A DNA stretch of 64,000 bases, taken from Candidatus Desulfovibrio trichonymphae. Its GTDB lineage: Bacteria > Desulfobacterota > Desulfovibrionia > Desulfovibrionales > Desulfovibrionaceae. Below the pieces are notes generated by a model. It worked only from the letters and a program-made list of their open reading frames with translations, did not search any database and was not told the origin of the DNA. This document shows positions 54,952-63,737 of this stretch, in pieces (the first letter of the stretch is position 1; each line of letters opens with the position of its first letter). The translations under genes were made by a program, and so were the position numbers. The stretch spans positions 952,001-1,016,000 of the forward strand of contig NZ_AP017368.1 of assembly GCF_002355955.1 (NCBI RefSeq), given 5' to 3'.

Positions 54952-56552
54952 GGCAGTATTTCCTCGTCCGGCGCGGATTGAGCGGCTTTGGCCCGCGCAA
55001 TGGGAATCGCGTCGGCCACTTCGCCCGCTATGTTACCGCGCGCGGGAAAGGCGTTCGCGCACACGCGTCCTGCAAGAGCGTGCAGAACAACGCCCAATGC
55101 TGCCGCTGCAAGGCTTGCCGGCGCATGTGTGCCGGCACAGGCAAGCAGAGCGCCCAAACAGCCGGCCAGAACGTCTCCTGCACCAGCAGTCGCCAACTGC
55201 GGAACATCGTAAGGGCTTATCAGCACGGGCATGCCTTTCTGGCCCACCAGCGTGCCCGCGCCTTTGAGAACGACGGCACAGGGACACAAGTCGCAGAGGC
55301 TGCTCAGCGCCGCCTGTCTGTCAGACTGCACATCGGCCGTGTCTGCATGCAGCAGGGCGGCGGCCTCGCCCGGGTGCGGCGTCAGGATGTCACGCTCGTT
55401 GATTGTTCGTAACGTATCCGGCCGCTCGGCCAGCAGCCTCAGTGCGTCTGCGTCAAATACAGCGGGCGGGCGCTTCGGCAACGACAGCAGTGCTGTTAAA
55501 AACACGGCCGCATCCCCGGTGCGTCCCATGCCGGGGCCGACAACCAGCGCGTCTGATCGGGCAAGCAGTTCCAGCAGACTGACGGGAAGAGTTGTCGGCC
55601 ATGTTTTGCCGCCCGCCTCTCCAAGGGGCAGCGTCATGACTTCCCGCAGGCTGTTCCTGATTGCGGAGGCGGAGATGGCCGGTGCTGCTGCTGTGACAAG
55701 CCCGGCGCCCGCGCGCAATGCGGCCAGCGCGGCCAGGTGCGCCGCGCCGCTGTATGTGGGGATACCCCCGATCACCAAAACATGACCAAATCTGTTTTTA
55801 TACGCGTCGTGCAGGATATTCGGCAGACAGGCAAGGCAGCGGCCGTCCAGCAGGCGGGCGCTGCACGGAGCTTTTGAACGCACAAACGCGGGTATGCCAA
55901 CAGGACGAATATGCAGCCGGCCTGTCCAGTGTTTGGCCCAAGGCAAAACCAGCCCCGGTTTTGCCGCGGCAAAACTGACAGTGGCGTCGGCGCGCACGGC
56001 AACCGGCGATGGTCTGCCTGTAACGCCATGAAGCCCTGAAGGGATGTCCAGCGAAAGCACAAAGCGGGATGGGGCGAGCGTGTTTATGAGGTCAACGAGT
56101 TCCCGGAGCGGCGAGCGCAGTTCGCCGGCAAAGCCGGTGCCGAGCAGACCGTCTACCAGAATGGCCGGCGCGTTGTCCTGAATGCGGCGGCTCAAGGGGG
56201 CAAAGACGACGCCCGCGGCTTTTGCCATGCGTATGTGTTTGGCCGCCCCGCCCCTGTACATGCCGAGGGCTTTTATATGCGACACAAGCACACGGCATCC
56301 GGCATCCAGAAGACACCGGGCCAGGCAGGCAGCATCGCCGCCGTTACCGCCGCCGCCCATAAAAAGCCAGACGCGCTCATCGGCGATATTCGGGAGCGCG
56401 CGCCGCAATACATCAAAGGCGGCCCGGCCGGCGTTTTCCATGAGCATGACTTCAGGAAAGCCGAGGGAAATCGTCTGTGCGTCCCATTCCCGCATTTCAT
56501 GAGGCAGCGGCAAGGGGGAAAGAGCGTTGATAACAGCGGTGTTTGACAGCAT
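54939..56552 (-). CDS. nnrDE: Bifunctional NAD(P)H-hydrate epimerase/ADP-dependent dehydratase
   Basis: This enzyme repairs damaged NAD(P)H hydrates. The 537-residue fusion has an N-terminal YjeF epimerase domain (MREWDAQTISLGFPEVMLMENAGRAA; FMGGGGNGGDAACLARCLLDAG; ILVDGLLGTGFAGELR) and a C-terminal carbohydrate-kinase-like dehydratase. The dehydratase shows NRFGHVLVIGGIPTYSGAAHLAALAALRAGAGLV, VVGPGMGRTGDAAV, LTPHPGEAAALL and TAGAGDVLAGCLGALLA. Length and order are normal. Its start overlaps the acpS stop (TAATG). Confidence 0.95.
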   Translation of the reverse strand: MLSNTAVINALSPLPLPHEMREWDAQTISLGFPEVMLMENAGRAAFDVLRRALPNIADERVWLFMGGGGNGGDAACLARCLLDAGCRVLVSHIKALGMYRGGAAKHIRMAKAAGVVFAPLSRRIQDNAPAILVDGLLGTGFAGELRSPLRELVDLINTLAPSRFVLSLDIPSGLHGVTGRPSPVAVRADATVSFAAAKPGLVLPWAKHWTGRLHIRPVGIPAFVRSKAPCSARLLDGRCLACLPNILHDAYKNRFGHVLVIGGIPTYSGAAHLAALAALRAGAGLVTAAAPAISASAIRNSLREVMTLPLGEAGGKTWPTTLPVSLLELLARSDALVVGPGMGRTGDAAVFLTALLSLPKRPPAVFDADALRLLAERPDTLRTINERDILTPHPGEAAALLHADTADVQSDRQAALSSLCDLCPCAVVLKGAGTLVGQKGMPVLISPYDVPQLATAGAGDVLAGCLGALLACAGTHAPASLAAAALGVVLHALAGRVCANAFPARGNIAGEVADAIPIARAKAAQSAPDEEILPWPE

Positions 56553-56923
56553 TATGCCTCCAGCACAACAACGGCCGCAGCCACAGAACGTTCGTGGCTG
56601 ATGGAAAGATGCCCGCGCGCAACGCCAAGGCTTTGCGCGCGCAACGCAGCTTGCTGCAGAAAATGGAGTTGAGGGTCTCCGTTTTCGTTGCGCAGGGTTT
56701 CAATATCCTGCGGGCCTATGCCGCGGCTGAAACCGGTGCCGAGGGCTTTGACAGCGGCTTCTTTTGCCGCGAAGCGTCCGGCGATATGGGACAGGGCATT
56801 GTCGGGCAGGACCGAGAGTTCGCGGGGCGTGAAAATTTTTTCCAGAAAACGCCTCCCGAAACGGCTATAAATTGCTTCAAGTCGCGCAATATCAACAATA
56901 TCAATGCCAAGTCCAATGATCAC
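56552..56923 (-). CDS. acpS: Holo-[acyl-carrier-protein] synthase
   Basis: AcpS transfers phosphopantetheine from CoA to acyl carrier protein. The 123-residue product has IIGLGIDIVDIARLEAIYSRFG (Mg-binding Asp near residue 8) and the second motif HIAGRFAAKEAAVKALGTG (Glu near 56), plus the C-terminal LSISHERSVAAAVVVLE. It is the first gene of the acpS-nnrDE-tsaE-folC group. The 300 bases upstream, up to the IS630-like element, hold no gene; two copies of a short GCGAAATGAC word occur there. Confidence 0.94.
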   Translation of the reverse strand: MIIGLGIDIVDIARLEAIYSRFGRRFLEKIFTPRELSVLPDNALSHIAGRFAAKEAAVKALGTGFSRGIGPQDIETLRNENGDPQLHFLQQAALRAQSLGVARGHLSISHERSVAAAVVVLEA

Positions 56924-57219
56924 GGCCTGCCCCGGCGTTCAACGCTTGCCTGTCGGCGTGATGTCGGTTATGCTAGTTATGTTCCACTATATATTTTGAC
57001 TGCTTCCGTGTGTGACGTCAAGGGTGCGCGTGTTCGGAGACATGGCAATCGAATAAATGAAAACCGAAGGGAAAGGCAGGTATCCCTATGTCGCGGCTTC
57101 GTCGCTGCTCGAAATGACATATCACTTTATCCCCCCCAAAATACTGTCCTTGCGGAGAACAGAGCTGAGCGAAATGACGTCGCAATCCGTGTCTTTCAAT
57201 AATTTTAATTTTTAGACCC

Positions 57220-58007
57220 CAGTGTCTAATTGCTAAAATTTCAACTATTATGATATTCATGCTTGAAAAAGTTTTCCGGTTGATTCCTTGTGATGCGGAC
57301 ACTCTGGTACGCCTTGAAGAACTTGCGACGCGTCGGCCAACACCATCCGGCACGGTTCAGAGAACTCGGATAGTCCTGGCCTGCATGGCGGGAGAGACAG
57401 TACAAAGCATCGTAAAGCGTCCCATACCAGTGCAGCTACACAGTAATGCGCTGGAAAGGACGATTTATTGAGTCAGGCTTACACGGCCTTATGGACAAGC
57501 CGCGAACGGGACGTCCAACGCATTTGAATTCGGCCTTCAAAAAGGCTGTCCTGGAAAAGTTTGAACAAGAACCGCCGGAAGGATCCGGGCAGTGGGACGG
57601 AGCGCTTTTGGCGCAAGAATTGGGACTGGCAAAGCACAGTGTATGGAAGCTGTTGCGCATGGAACGAATCCGCCTTGCCCGCAAGCTGCTGAAGAAACTG
57701 GTTCAAGGACGTGAAGGGCACGTACACAGACGTAACGGGACAATAAGCCTCCTTACAGCTTTGGAAGCAGCGAGTGGGCATATAAGCAGGAAAGTAACAT
57801 CCCCACGCGCCGACAGGCGCAAGACGGCTCAACATGGTGGAAATACGGTTCGATATTTTGTCCCGGAAGTCTTTGCGCAGAAAGGGCTTCAGGGGCACGG
57901 AAGAACTTGCTACAACGAAACCGCAAAGTCTTTTGTATGGCAAAAGCGTGAGGTCAAGGATAGTCAGCTTGAAAATAATGCCAGAAATTTTAATAATTAG
58001 ATACTAG
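57220..58007 (+). mobile_element. Defective IS630-family insertion sequence
   Basis: A 788-base element bounded by inverted repeats (left CAGTGTCTAATTGCTAAAATTTC; right the complement of GAAATTTTAATAATTAGATACTAG), with TA-like flanks as expected for IS630. The transposase is broken. An N-terminal piece from 57250 (MLEKVFRLIPCDADTLVRLE) is followed by a frame with MRWKGRFIESGLHGLMDKPR, TGRPTHLNS, QEPPEGSGQWDGALLAQELG and MERIRLARK, the IS630 helix-turn-helix region. Most of the DDE catalytic domain is deleted. It is too short and broken to transpose. Its ends match the fragments at 10660 and 14331. Confidence 0.88.
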
Positions 58008-58133
58008 TTATGTTTAATGTTTATAGCAGTTTTCCATTTGAAGCATTTCCGTCGAAATATTGCCAGTCAAAAACCCTGTGGCGGGATTTTGTGCCGGCTT
58101 TTCACTCACCATCACCATTGCCAGGAGGCTATT

Positions 58134-59081
58134 ATGCGTATTGCTGTGGGGCTGGGCAAAACAAGCGGGGAAGAGCGTTTGGAACACCAAGGCATAAGCC
58201 GCCGCGATTTTATGAAATTCTGCACCGCGATAGCGGTAACCATGGGTATGGGGCCTGCCTTTGCTTCAGAAGTAGCCGCGGTGTTGACAGGACGCAGACC
58301 GTCTGTGGTGTACCTGCACGCGGCAGAATGCACAGGTTGTTCCGAAGCGCTGCTGCTCACCTGTAAACCCTTGATTGACGCTTTGATTCTGGACACCATT
58401 TCTCTGGATTACCACGAAACCATTATGGCCGCCGCCGGTGAAGCGGCTGAAGAAGCCCTGAATCAAGCTGTGGACAACCCCGATGGTTTCATCTGTGTTG
58501 TCGAGGGCGCCATCCCCACAGCTCTGGACGGCAAATACGGCTATGTTGCCGGGCACACGATGCATGATATGTGCAAACGCATTCTTCCCAAGGCCAAGGC
58601 CGTGATAAGCATGGGCACCTGCGCCTGTTTCGGCGGCGTTCAGGCGGCCAGACCAAATCCCACCGCGGCCAAGGGAATCAACGACTGTTTTGCCGATCTT
58701 GGCATCAAGGCAATCAACATTGCCGGCTGTCCGCCCAATCCGCTCAATCTCGTAGGCGCGATTGTGGCATACCTCAAGGGCGACAAGATCGATCTAGATG
58801 AAAACGGTCGTCCCGTCATATTCTTCGGCGAGAGCATCCATGACCTCTGTGAACGCCGCAAGCACTTTGACGACAATGAATTCGCGCCTTCCTTCAATTC
58901 CGAAGAAGCCCGAAAAGGCTGGTGTCTTTATAATGTCGGCTGCAAGGGCCCACAGACCTATAATAATTGTCCCAAGGTTCTCTTTAACGACACCAACTGG
59001 CCGGTTCGAGCGGGGCATCCCTGCATTGGCTGCAGCGAGCCTGGATTCTGGGACGACATGACGCCATTTTATCAGAACTAG
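58134..59081 (+). CDS. hynB: Periplasmic [NiFe] hydrogenase small subunit
   Basis: This is the electron-transfer subunit of an uptake-type [NiFe] hydrogenase. The 315-residue precursor has a twin-arginine signal ([23 protein letters not shown]). It has the proximal-cluster ligands [19 protein letters not shown] and NIAGCPPNP, the distal [13 protein letters not shown], and the medial [11 protein letters not shown] and [13 protein letters not shown]. The set gives three Fe-S clusters as in group 1 enzymes. The start is ATG 58134 with AGGAGG. An IS630-like element ends only 126 bases upstream, so the promoter region is short or altered. hynA follows 15 bases later. Confidence 0.95.
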   Translation: MRIAVGLGKTSGEERLEHQGISRRDFMKFCTAIAVTMGMGPAFASEVAAVLTGRRPSVVYLHAAECTGCSEALLLTCKPLIDALILDTISLDYHETIMAAAGEAAEEALNQAVDNPDGFICVVEGAIPTALDGKYGYVAGHTMHDMCKRILPKAKAVISMGTCACFGGVQAARPNPTAAKGINDCFADLGIKAINIAGCPPNPLNLVGAIVAYLKGDKIDLDENGRPVIFFGESIHDLCERRKHFDDNEFAPSFNSEEARKGWCLYNVGCKGPQTYNNCPKVLFNDTNWPVRAGHPCIGCSEPGFWDDMTPFYQN

Positions 59082-59096
59082 GGGGAATTTGGAATT

Positions 59097-60782
59097 ATGA
59101 GCCAATCTATTAAAACGGCACAGAGCAACTATACAGGTTCGGTGGTAGTGGATCCGCTGACCCGTATTGAAGGCCATTTGCGTGTGGAAGTAGAAGTGGA
59201 AAACGGCAAAATCAAAGAAGCCAGGAGCTGCGGCACGCTGTTCCGCGGCCTTGAAATCATTCTGAAAGGGCGTGACCCGCGCGATGCCCAGCATTTTACA
59301 CAGCGCACCTGTGGTGTCTGTACATATATTCACGGGCTGGCTTCTACCCGCGCGCTGGAAGACGCCATCAACAAGCCCATTCCGGCTAACGCCACCTTCA
59401 TCCGCAATCTGGTGTTGGGCATGCAGTTTCTGCACGACCATGTGGTGCATTTCTATCATCTGCACGCGCTTGACTTTGTAGACGTCACCGCCGCTCTCCA
59501 GGCCGACCCGGCCAAGGCGGCAAAAATCGCCGCCTCCATATCAAAACGCAAGGTAACGGCGGACGACTACAAAGCCGTGCAGGCAAAACTCAAGGCATTC
59601 GTTGACAGCGGCCAGCTCGGCCCCTTTACGAACGCCTATTTCCTGGGCGGGCATCCGGCATATCAGCTTGATCCCGAAGTCAATCTCATTGCCACGGCCG
59701 ACTATCTGAAAGCGCTGCACGTGCAGGTGGAAGCCGCACGCGGCATGGCGGTATTCGGCGCCAAAAACCCGCACACACAGTTTACCGTGGGCGGCGGCGT
59801 CACATGTTATGAAGCGCTCACACTCGCACGAATCAATGAATTCCGCGAGATTTACAAAAAGACAAAAGACTTCATTGAACAATATTATATTCCGGATTTA
59901 CTCGCTGTAGCTGAAGGATATAAAAACTGGGCATCTTTCGGCGGCACACAACACTTCATGGCTTTTGGCGAATTTCCCGCTGCAGGCGGCGAGCGCGACC
60001 TGAACAGCCGCTGGCTCAAGCCCGGCGTTATTTACAACCGCATGATCACCGACGCACAAAAATTTGACCCGACAAAAATCGCTGAACACGTCCGCCACAG
60101 CTGGTACAAGGGCGATAAAGCCATGTCACCTTATCAGGACGAAACCAGGCCAGCCTTCACCCAATTGGGCGACAAAGATCGTTATTCCTGGCTGAAAGCG
60201 CCCCGCTATGACAACCGCGCTGTTGAAACAGGCCCTCTGGCGCAAATGCTGGTTGCCTATGCGCAAAACCACAAGACAGTGAAACCGTTGGTGGATCATG
60301 TGCTCAAAAGTCTGAGCGTGGGGCACGGGGCCCTCTTCTCGACGCTGGGACGCACGGTCGCCCGCGGTATTGAAACCCTCGCCATTGCCCAGCGGGTTGA
60401 GACATGGCTCAACGAATACGAGGCTAATATCGGCAAGGGCGACAAAAAGATTGCGGCAGATTACGAAACGCCCAAAAACGCCAAGGGCGTCGGCTTTTTG
60501 AATGCGCCCCGCGGTGGACTCTCACACTGGCTGCGCACTGACGAAAACGGCAAAATTGCCAATTTTCAACTTGTGGTGCCCACTACCTGGAATCTAGGGC
60601 CGCGCGACGGCAAAAATGTGCCCGGCGCGGCCGAAGAAGCCCTTGTCGGCACGCCAGTGGCTGATCCCAAACGACCTGTGGAAATTCTGCGCACCATCCA
60701 TTCCTTTGACCCGTGCATCGCTTGCGCCGTACATGTAATAGACGGGCAAACAAACGAGGTGCACAAATTCAAGGTGCTGTAA
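59097..60782 (+). CDS. hynA: Periplasmic [NiFe] hydrogenase large subunit
   Basis: The 561-residue catalytic subunit binds the Ni-Fe centre. It shows VVDPLTRIEGHLRVEVEVENG, the N-terminal ligand motif RTCGVCTYIHG, and the C-terminal motif DPCIACAVH, followed by the 15-residue extension VIDGQTNEVHKFKVL removed by a maturation endopeptidase after nickel insertion. The unprocessed extension shows the enzyme needs such a protease, but no hynC/hycI-like gene follows. It would split or form H2 in the periplasm, normally with cytochrome c3. A hairpin closes the operon. Confidence 0.96.
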   Translation: MSQSIKTAQSNYTGSVVVDPLTRIEGHLRVEVEVENGKIKEARSCGTLFRGLEIILKGRDPRDAQHFTQRTCGVCTYIHGLASTRALEDAINKPIPANATFIRNLVLGMQFLHDHVVHFYHLHALDFVDVTAALQADPAKAAKIAASISKRKVTADDYKAVQAKLKAFVDSGQLGPFTNAYFLGGHPAYQLDPEVNLIATADYLKALHVQVEAARGMAVFGAKNPHTQFTVGGGVTCYEALTLARINEFREIYKKTKDFIEQYYIPDLLAVAEGYKNWASFGGTQHFMAFGEFPAAGGERDLNSRWLKPGVIYNRMITDAQKFDPTKIAEHVRHSWYKGDKAMSPYQDETRPAFTQLGDKDRYSWLKAPRYDNRAVETGPLAQMLVAYAQNHKTVKPLVDHVLKSLSVGHGALFSTLGRTVARGIETLAIAQRVETWLNEYEANIGKGDKKIAADYETPKNAKGVGFLNAPRGGLSHWLRTDENGKIANFQLVVPTTWNLGPRDGKNVPGAAEEALVGTPVADPKRPVEILRTIHSFDPCIACAVHVIDGQTNEVHKFKVL

Positions 60783-60810
60783 ATTTACATCATCCCGAAA
60801 AATCTTTATC

Positions 60811-60834
60811 AAGGGCGGGGACTGTTCCGCCCTT
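60811..60834 (+). terminator. Hairpin after hynA
   Basis: An eight-base stem AAGGGCGG/CCGCCCTT (60811-60818, 60827-60834), 29 bases after the hynA stop. There is no strong T-run, so efficiency is uncertain. Confidence 0.55.
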
Positions 60835-60870
60835 CTCTGCTGTGCGCCCTGCAGGCACACGAACTTAAAG

Positions 60871-60975
60871 GTGGGACACAGGGGGTCTCTTTCGCTGTTG
60901 CTCTCCAATGAAGAACTGGACAAACGGCTGCGGCAGAAATTGCGCAGCATCATCTGGCGGCAATGGATAGACAGG
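60871..60975 (+). pseudogene. Scrap of a group II intron reverse transcriptase/maturase
   Basis: A short frame reads GTQGVSLSLLLSN, resembling the reverse-transcriptase block GTPQGGVISPLLSN, and continues EELDKRLRQKLRSIIWRQW, resembling the C-terminal maturase region of group II intron proteins. It looks like an internal-deletion fusion of the two ends. It lies between the two hairpins after hynA. Confidence 0.45.
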
Positions 60976-61000
60976 AGGCGGGGTTACCCCGCCTCCTGTC
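60970..61000. terminator. Strong symmetrical hairpin between hynA region and rubrerythrin
   Basis: A 14-base perfect GC-rich stem GACAGGAGGCGGGG/CCCCGCCTCCTGTC with a three-base loop. A second stem (GAGCCGCC/GGCGGCTC) follows at about 61014-61033. It lies downstream of converging hynA and rubrerythrin and can serve both. Confidence 0.75.
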
Positions 61001-61054
61001 CTAATCATCCGATTGAGCCGCCTTGCGGCGGCTCTTGCAGGCAGCATTGTGTGT

Positions 61055-61558
61055 TTATTTACAGCAGGATTCTACTTTGAAAAAAGCCGCCGCTTTCGCG
61101 CCGCACACGGGACAGGAGTCACATTGACCCTCGTGTGTGTAGCCGCAGAATTTGCAGACATAATAATCTGTTTTTGCCAGGCCGGAGGGGTTGGCAATGG
61201 CTTTTTTGTACAGAGTGGCGTGCACTTCTTCCACTTTCTTGACGTAATCAAAGTATCTGGCTACGGCATCGTTGCCTTCGGCCTTGGCATCTTTGATCAT
61301 ATCCGGATACATTTTTGTGAATTCGCACGATTCGCCTTCCAGCGCGGCCTTCAGATTGGCGACGGTGTCGCCGATATGACCGGCGTTTTTCAAATGGGCG
61401 TGCGCATGAATGGTTTCAGCGGCCGCAACGGCGCGGAAGAGCTTGGCTACCTGGGGCAGACCTTCTTTGTCAGCCGTATTGGCAAAAGCGAGGTATTTGC
61501 GGTTGGCCTGGGATTCGCCAGCAAAAGCCGTCATCAGGTTATCCTGTGTTTTGCCCAT
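61055..61558 (-). CDS. rbr: Rubrerythrin
   Basis: A 167-residue non-heme diiron peroxidase that protects anaerobes from H2O2. The four-helix domain has AFAGESQANRKYLAFA, AAAETIHAHAHLKN (Glu and ExxH-type ligands) and KKVEEVHATLYKKA. The C-terminal rubredoxin-like domain has CKFCGYTHEG and CDSCPVCGA. It has its own promoter with an overlapping palindrome. Oxygen defence fits a strict anaerobe. Confidence 0.95.
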   Translation of the reverse strand: MGKTQDNLMTAFAGESQANRKYLAFANTADKEGLPQVAKLFRAVAAAETIHAHAHLKNAGHIGDTVANLKAALEGESCEFTKMYPDMIKDAKAEGNDAVARYFDYVKKVEEVHATLYKKAIANPSGLAKTDYYVCKFCGYTHEGQCDSCPVCGAKAAAFFKVESCCK

Positions 61559-61584
61559 TGTCTGCTCCTTGTTTGTAAAATAAT

Positions 61585-61611
61585 TTATAAATATTTTCTT
61601 GTTAACAAGAA
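61585..61611 (-). promoter_or_regulatory. Rubrerythrin promoter with palindromic operator
   Basis: On the reverse strand, TTCTTG (-35; 61611-61606), a 16-base spacer and TATAAA (-10; 61589-61584) precede the gene. A perfect 16-base palindrome TTCTTGTTAACAAGAA (61596-61611) covers the -35, where a repressor would block RNA polymerase. A PerR- or Rex-like peroxide/redox regulator is plausible, but the palindrome is not an obvious match to either consensus. Confidence 0.6.
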
Positions 61612-61666
61612 CAATTACTATTTATAAAAAATCTTGTCCTGTGTAAAGGCTTTTGGGCCGATTTTT

Positions 61667-63502
61667 TCAAAAAATTTTTGTTTCTTCTTTCGCTGTCAGA
61701 AACTGCATATATTTCGGCAGAATAACAGATGGAGGTCCGCTGCCTACGAGCTTGCCCTTGTCTATCCACAAGAGCATGCTGCACCGTTCGACTGTGGAGA
61801 GTCGGTGCGCTATCACAACTGTAGTGATGGATTCTGGAAGGGAGAAAATGGTGTTCATGATGCTGGTCTCCACCCCTGTGTCCAGCGAGCTCGTAGCCTC
61901 GTCCAGTATCAGCAGGGACGGGTTGGTGTACAGAGCGCGCGCGATGGAAAGCCGTTGCGCCTGTCCTCCAGAAATCCCCGATCCTTTTTCTCCCACGCGC
62001 ATGGTTATACCGCGCGTTTGTACAATATCCAGAGCGACCATGCGGCAGACTTTTTTCACTTTTTCTTCGTCGCAGGGCTTGCCCCATTGGCTGAAAGCCA
62101 CGTTTTCCGCCAGCGTGCCCGGCATGATGTAGGACGTTTGAGGCACATAGCCCACGCACATGGTGTACGCCGCGAGTGCCGGAGGATCGAGCGTGCGCCC
62201 GTCTGCCAGAATGGCCCCGGCCGTGGGCTGCACGAGCCCGCTTATCATGCCGGCAATGGAGCTTTTTCCAGCGCCGGACTGGCCTATAATGCCGACACGC
62301 GCGCCGCAGGGAATGTAAAAGTTGAGGTTGTGCAGACTGTCTTCTTGCGCGCCGGGGTAGCGAAAGCTCGCATCTACAAAGGCAATGCCCTCATGCAGCG
62401 TAAAGTTCAGGTCCGGCGCGGGCAGTTCAGGAGCGGGGTTTGCAATCGCGTTCTCCACGCGGGCAAGGCAGTCCATAGCCGCATGGCGCATCCCCCGCGC
62501 GGAAACGAACGCGGAGAGCGAGCGGTTGAGCATGGGCAGCACACGCCATGAGATCAGCATGATCATGGTCAACACGCCGGTAATACGCGCCATGGAAGCG
62601 TCCTGCAGGGTGTACATGGCCCACAGCGTCACCGGAATCACCAGAAAGCCGACCGTCTCCAACGTCCATGTGGGAATGGGCGGCGACGCGATTAAAAAGG
62701 TTCTGTCGGGTATGCCGTCCCGGCAGGCATTGCGGAATGCTTCAAAAAAAACCTGCTGCTGGCGGTAGATAAGAGCTTCGCGTATGCCGTGCATGGCGTT
62801 CATAGTGGCTGCGTTTTCCCGGCGGCCGCATTCGGCCGCGCTCTCGTCCGCCCTATCCATGGAGCATTTGAGGCTTTTGTAGATCAGTACAGACGCCAGT
62901 ACCACGGAGAGGATGATCAGCAATATCATCTGCGGCGTCGCGGAAGCCAGCGTCACCAGCATGGCGATGGAGATCACCGCATAGCTGTAAATTGTCATGA
63001 GGTTGATGACAAAATTCCCAAGATTGGTTCGCCAGGACAAGGCCTGGAACATCCGTAGGCTGTCTCCTGCCAGATGGACTATATACGGGCTGTAGAGATA
63101 GTGCCGGAAAACAGTTTCGCCGGCGAACAGGGCTATTTCTTCGCCCAGCCGTGCCGTGGTCAGCCCCACAAAGGCCGACATGCCGTTTTTTATGGCAATA
63201 AGCACCACAACGATGGAGGAAATCAGCAGGGCAAAGCCGCGCGGTTCCGCACAGAGTTCGTCCATTGGTGGAACGACGCGGAAAAACGCGGCGACGGGCG
63301 CCAGATCGCGCAGTTTTTCCGGAGCGGCAATGCTGACTGTCAGCAGGGAAATGGACAGGATGGCGGATACTTCCAGACAGGCAAGAACGATAATATGGCA
63401 AAAAACGCGTAAGGTGGCGTGCCGCAACGGCCGCGGCAACACCTTGAACACCTGCAAAAAGTCGGCGAGAAATTTTTCAAAAAAATGTCGGAGTATCGGC
63501 AT
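61667..63502 (-). CDS. ABC transporter, fused permease and ATPase (exporter type)
   Basis: A 611-residue half-transporter. The N-terminal membrane domain has about six helices (for example HIIVLACLEVSAILSISLLTV and FALLISSIVVVLIAIKNGM). The C-terminal ATPase has Walker A VGIIGQSGAGKSSIAGMI, the Q-loop YVPQTSYIMPGTLAENVAF, the signature GISGGQAQRLSIARALY, Walker B LLILDEATSSLD and the H-loop VVIAHRLSTV. It should export lipids, polysaccharides or peptides as a dimer; substrate unknown. I chose ATG 63502 (GAAGAAG upstream). The frame remains open to 63628, but those extra 42 residues lack a ribosome-binding site and may belong to a decayed upstream gene. A glycosyltransferase-like gene upstream hints at a glycan or lipid export role. 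Confidence 0.88.
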   Translation of the reverse strand: MPILRHFFEKFLADFLQVFKVLPRPLRHATLRVFCHIIVLACLEVSAILSISLLTVSIAAPEKLRDLAPVAAFFRVVPPMDELCAEPRGFALLISSIVVVLIAIKNGMSAFVGLTTARLGEEIALFAGETVFRHYLYSPYIVHLAGDSLRMFQALSWRTNLGNFVINLMTIYSYAVISIAMLVTLASATPQMILLIILSVVLASVLIYKSLKCSMDRADESAAECGRRENAATMNAMHGIREALIYRQQQVFFEAFRNACRDGIPDRTFLIASPPIPTWTLETVGFLVIPVTLWAMYTLQDASMARITGVLTMIMLISWRVLPMLNRSLSAFVSARGMRHAAMDCLARVENAIANPAPELPAPDLNFTLHEGIAFVDASFRYPGAQEDSLHNLNFYIPCGARVGIIGQSGAGKSSIAGMISGLVQPTAGAILADGRTLDPPALAAYTMCVGYVPQTSYIMPGTLAENVAFSQWGKPCDEEKVKKVCRMVALDIVQTRGITMRVGEKGSGISGGQAQRLSIARALYTNPSLLILDEATSSLDTGVETSIMNTIFSLPESITTVVIAHRLSTVERCSMLLWIDKGKLVGSGPPSVILPKYMQFLTAKEETKIF

Positions 63503-63737
63503 GCGCACTTCTTCAATAGCGGCTTGGGGATACACATGGTCAGGCTGTTCTAGATAACAGAAAGTCGAAGAAGAAACAATCCCGCGCGAGAATAAATCAC
63601 GTCCTTCCTCGTCTATCCAGAAAGTCATATCAGGGTGGCTATAGTGTCGCCGTTCAGTGTGCCGTTGTGGGCAAGAGCAAAGCGGTTTTTCCCATTACTG
63701 TCGCGGGCCTGCCGACAGGATTTCACACAGGCGTGCC
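63503..63737 (-). pseudogene. Unidentified decayed coding stretch upstream of the ABC transporter
   Basis: Two coding-like reverse-strand segments in different frames: SCRQARDSNGKNRFALAHNG, then TLNGDTIATLI and a stop, followed by HPDMTFWIDEEGRDLFSRGI and VSSSTFCYLEQPDHVYPQAA. The FALAHNGTL block resembles the class II glutamine amidotransferase signature, but that is the only support. Probably a frameshifted gene or gene fragment. Confidence 0.25.

Noticed and set aside
61013-61627. Forward frame of about 200 codons opposite rubrerythrin
   Set aside because: It mirrors the rubrerythrin gene, whose cysteine and Glu/His motifs are unmistakable on the reverse strand.
63503-63737. An asparagine-synthase/lasso-peptide gene next to the ABC exporter
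   Set aside because: Only a nine-residue FALAHNGTL-like match was seen; no precursor peptide or protease gene is visible, so a peptide-export system is not supported.
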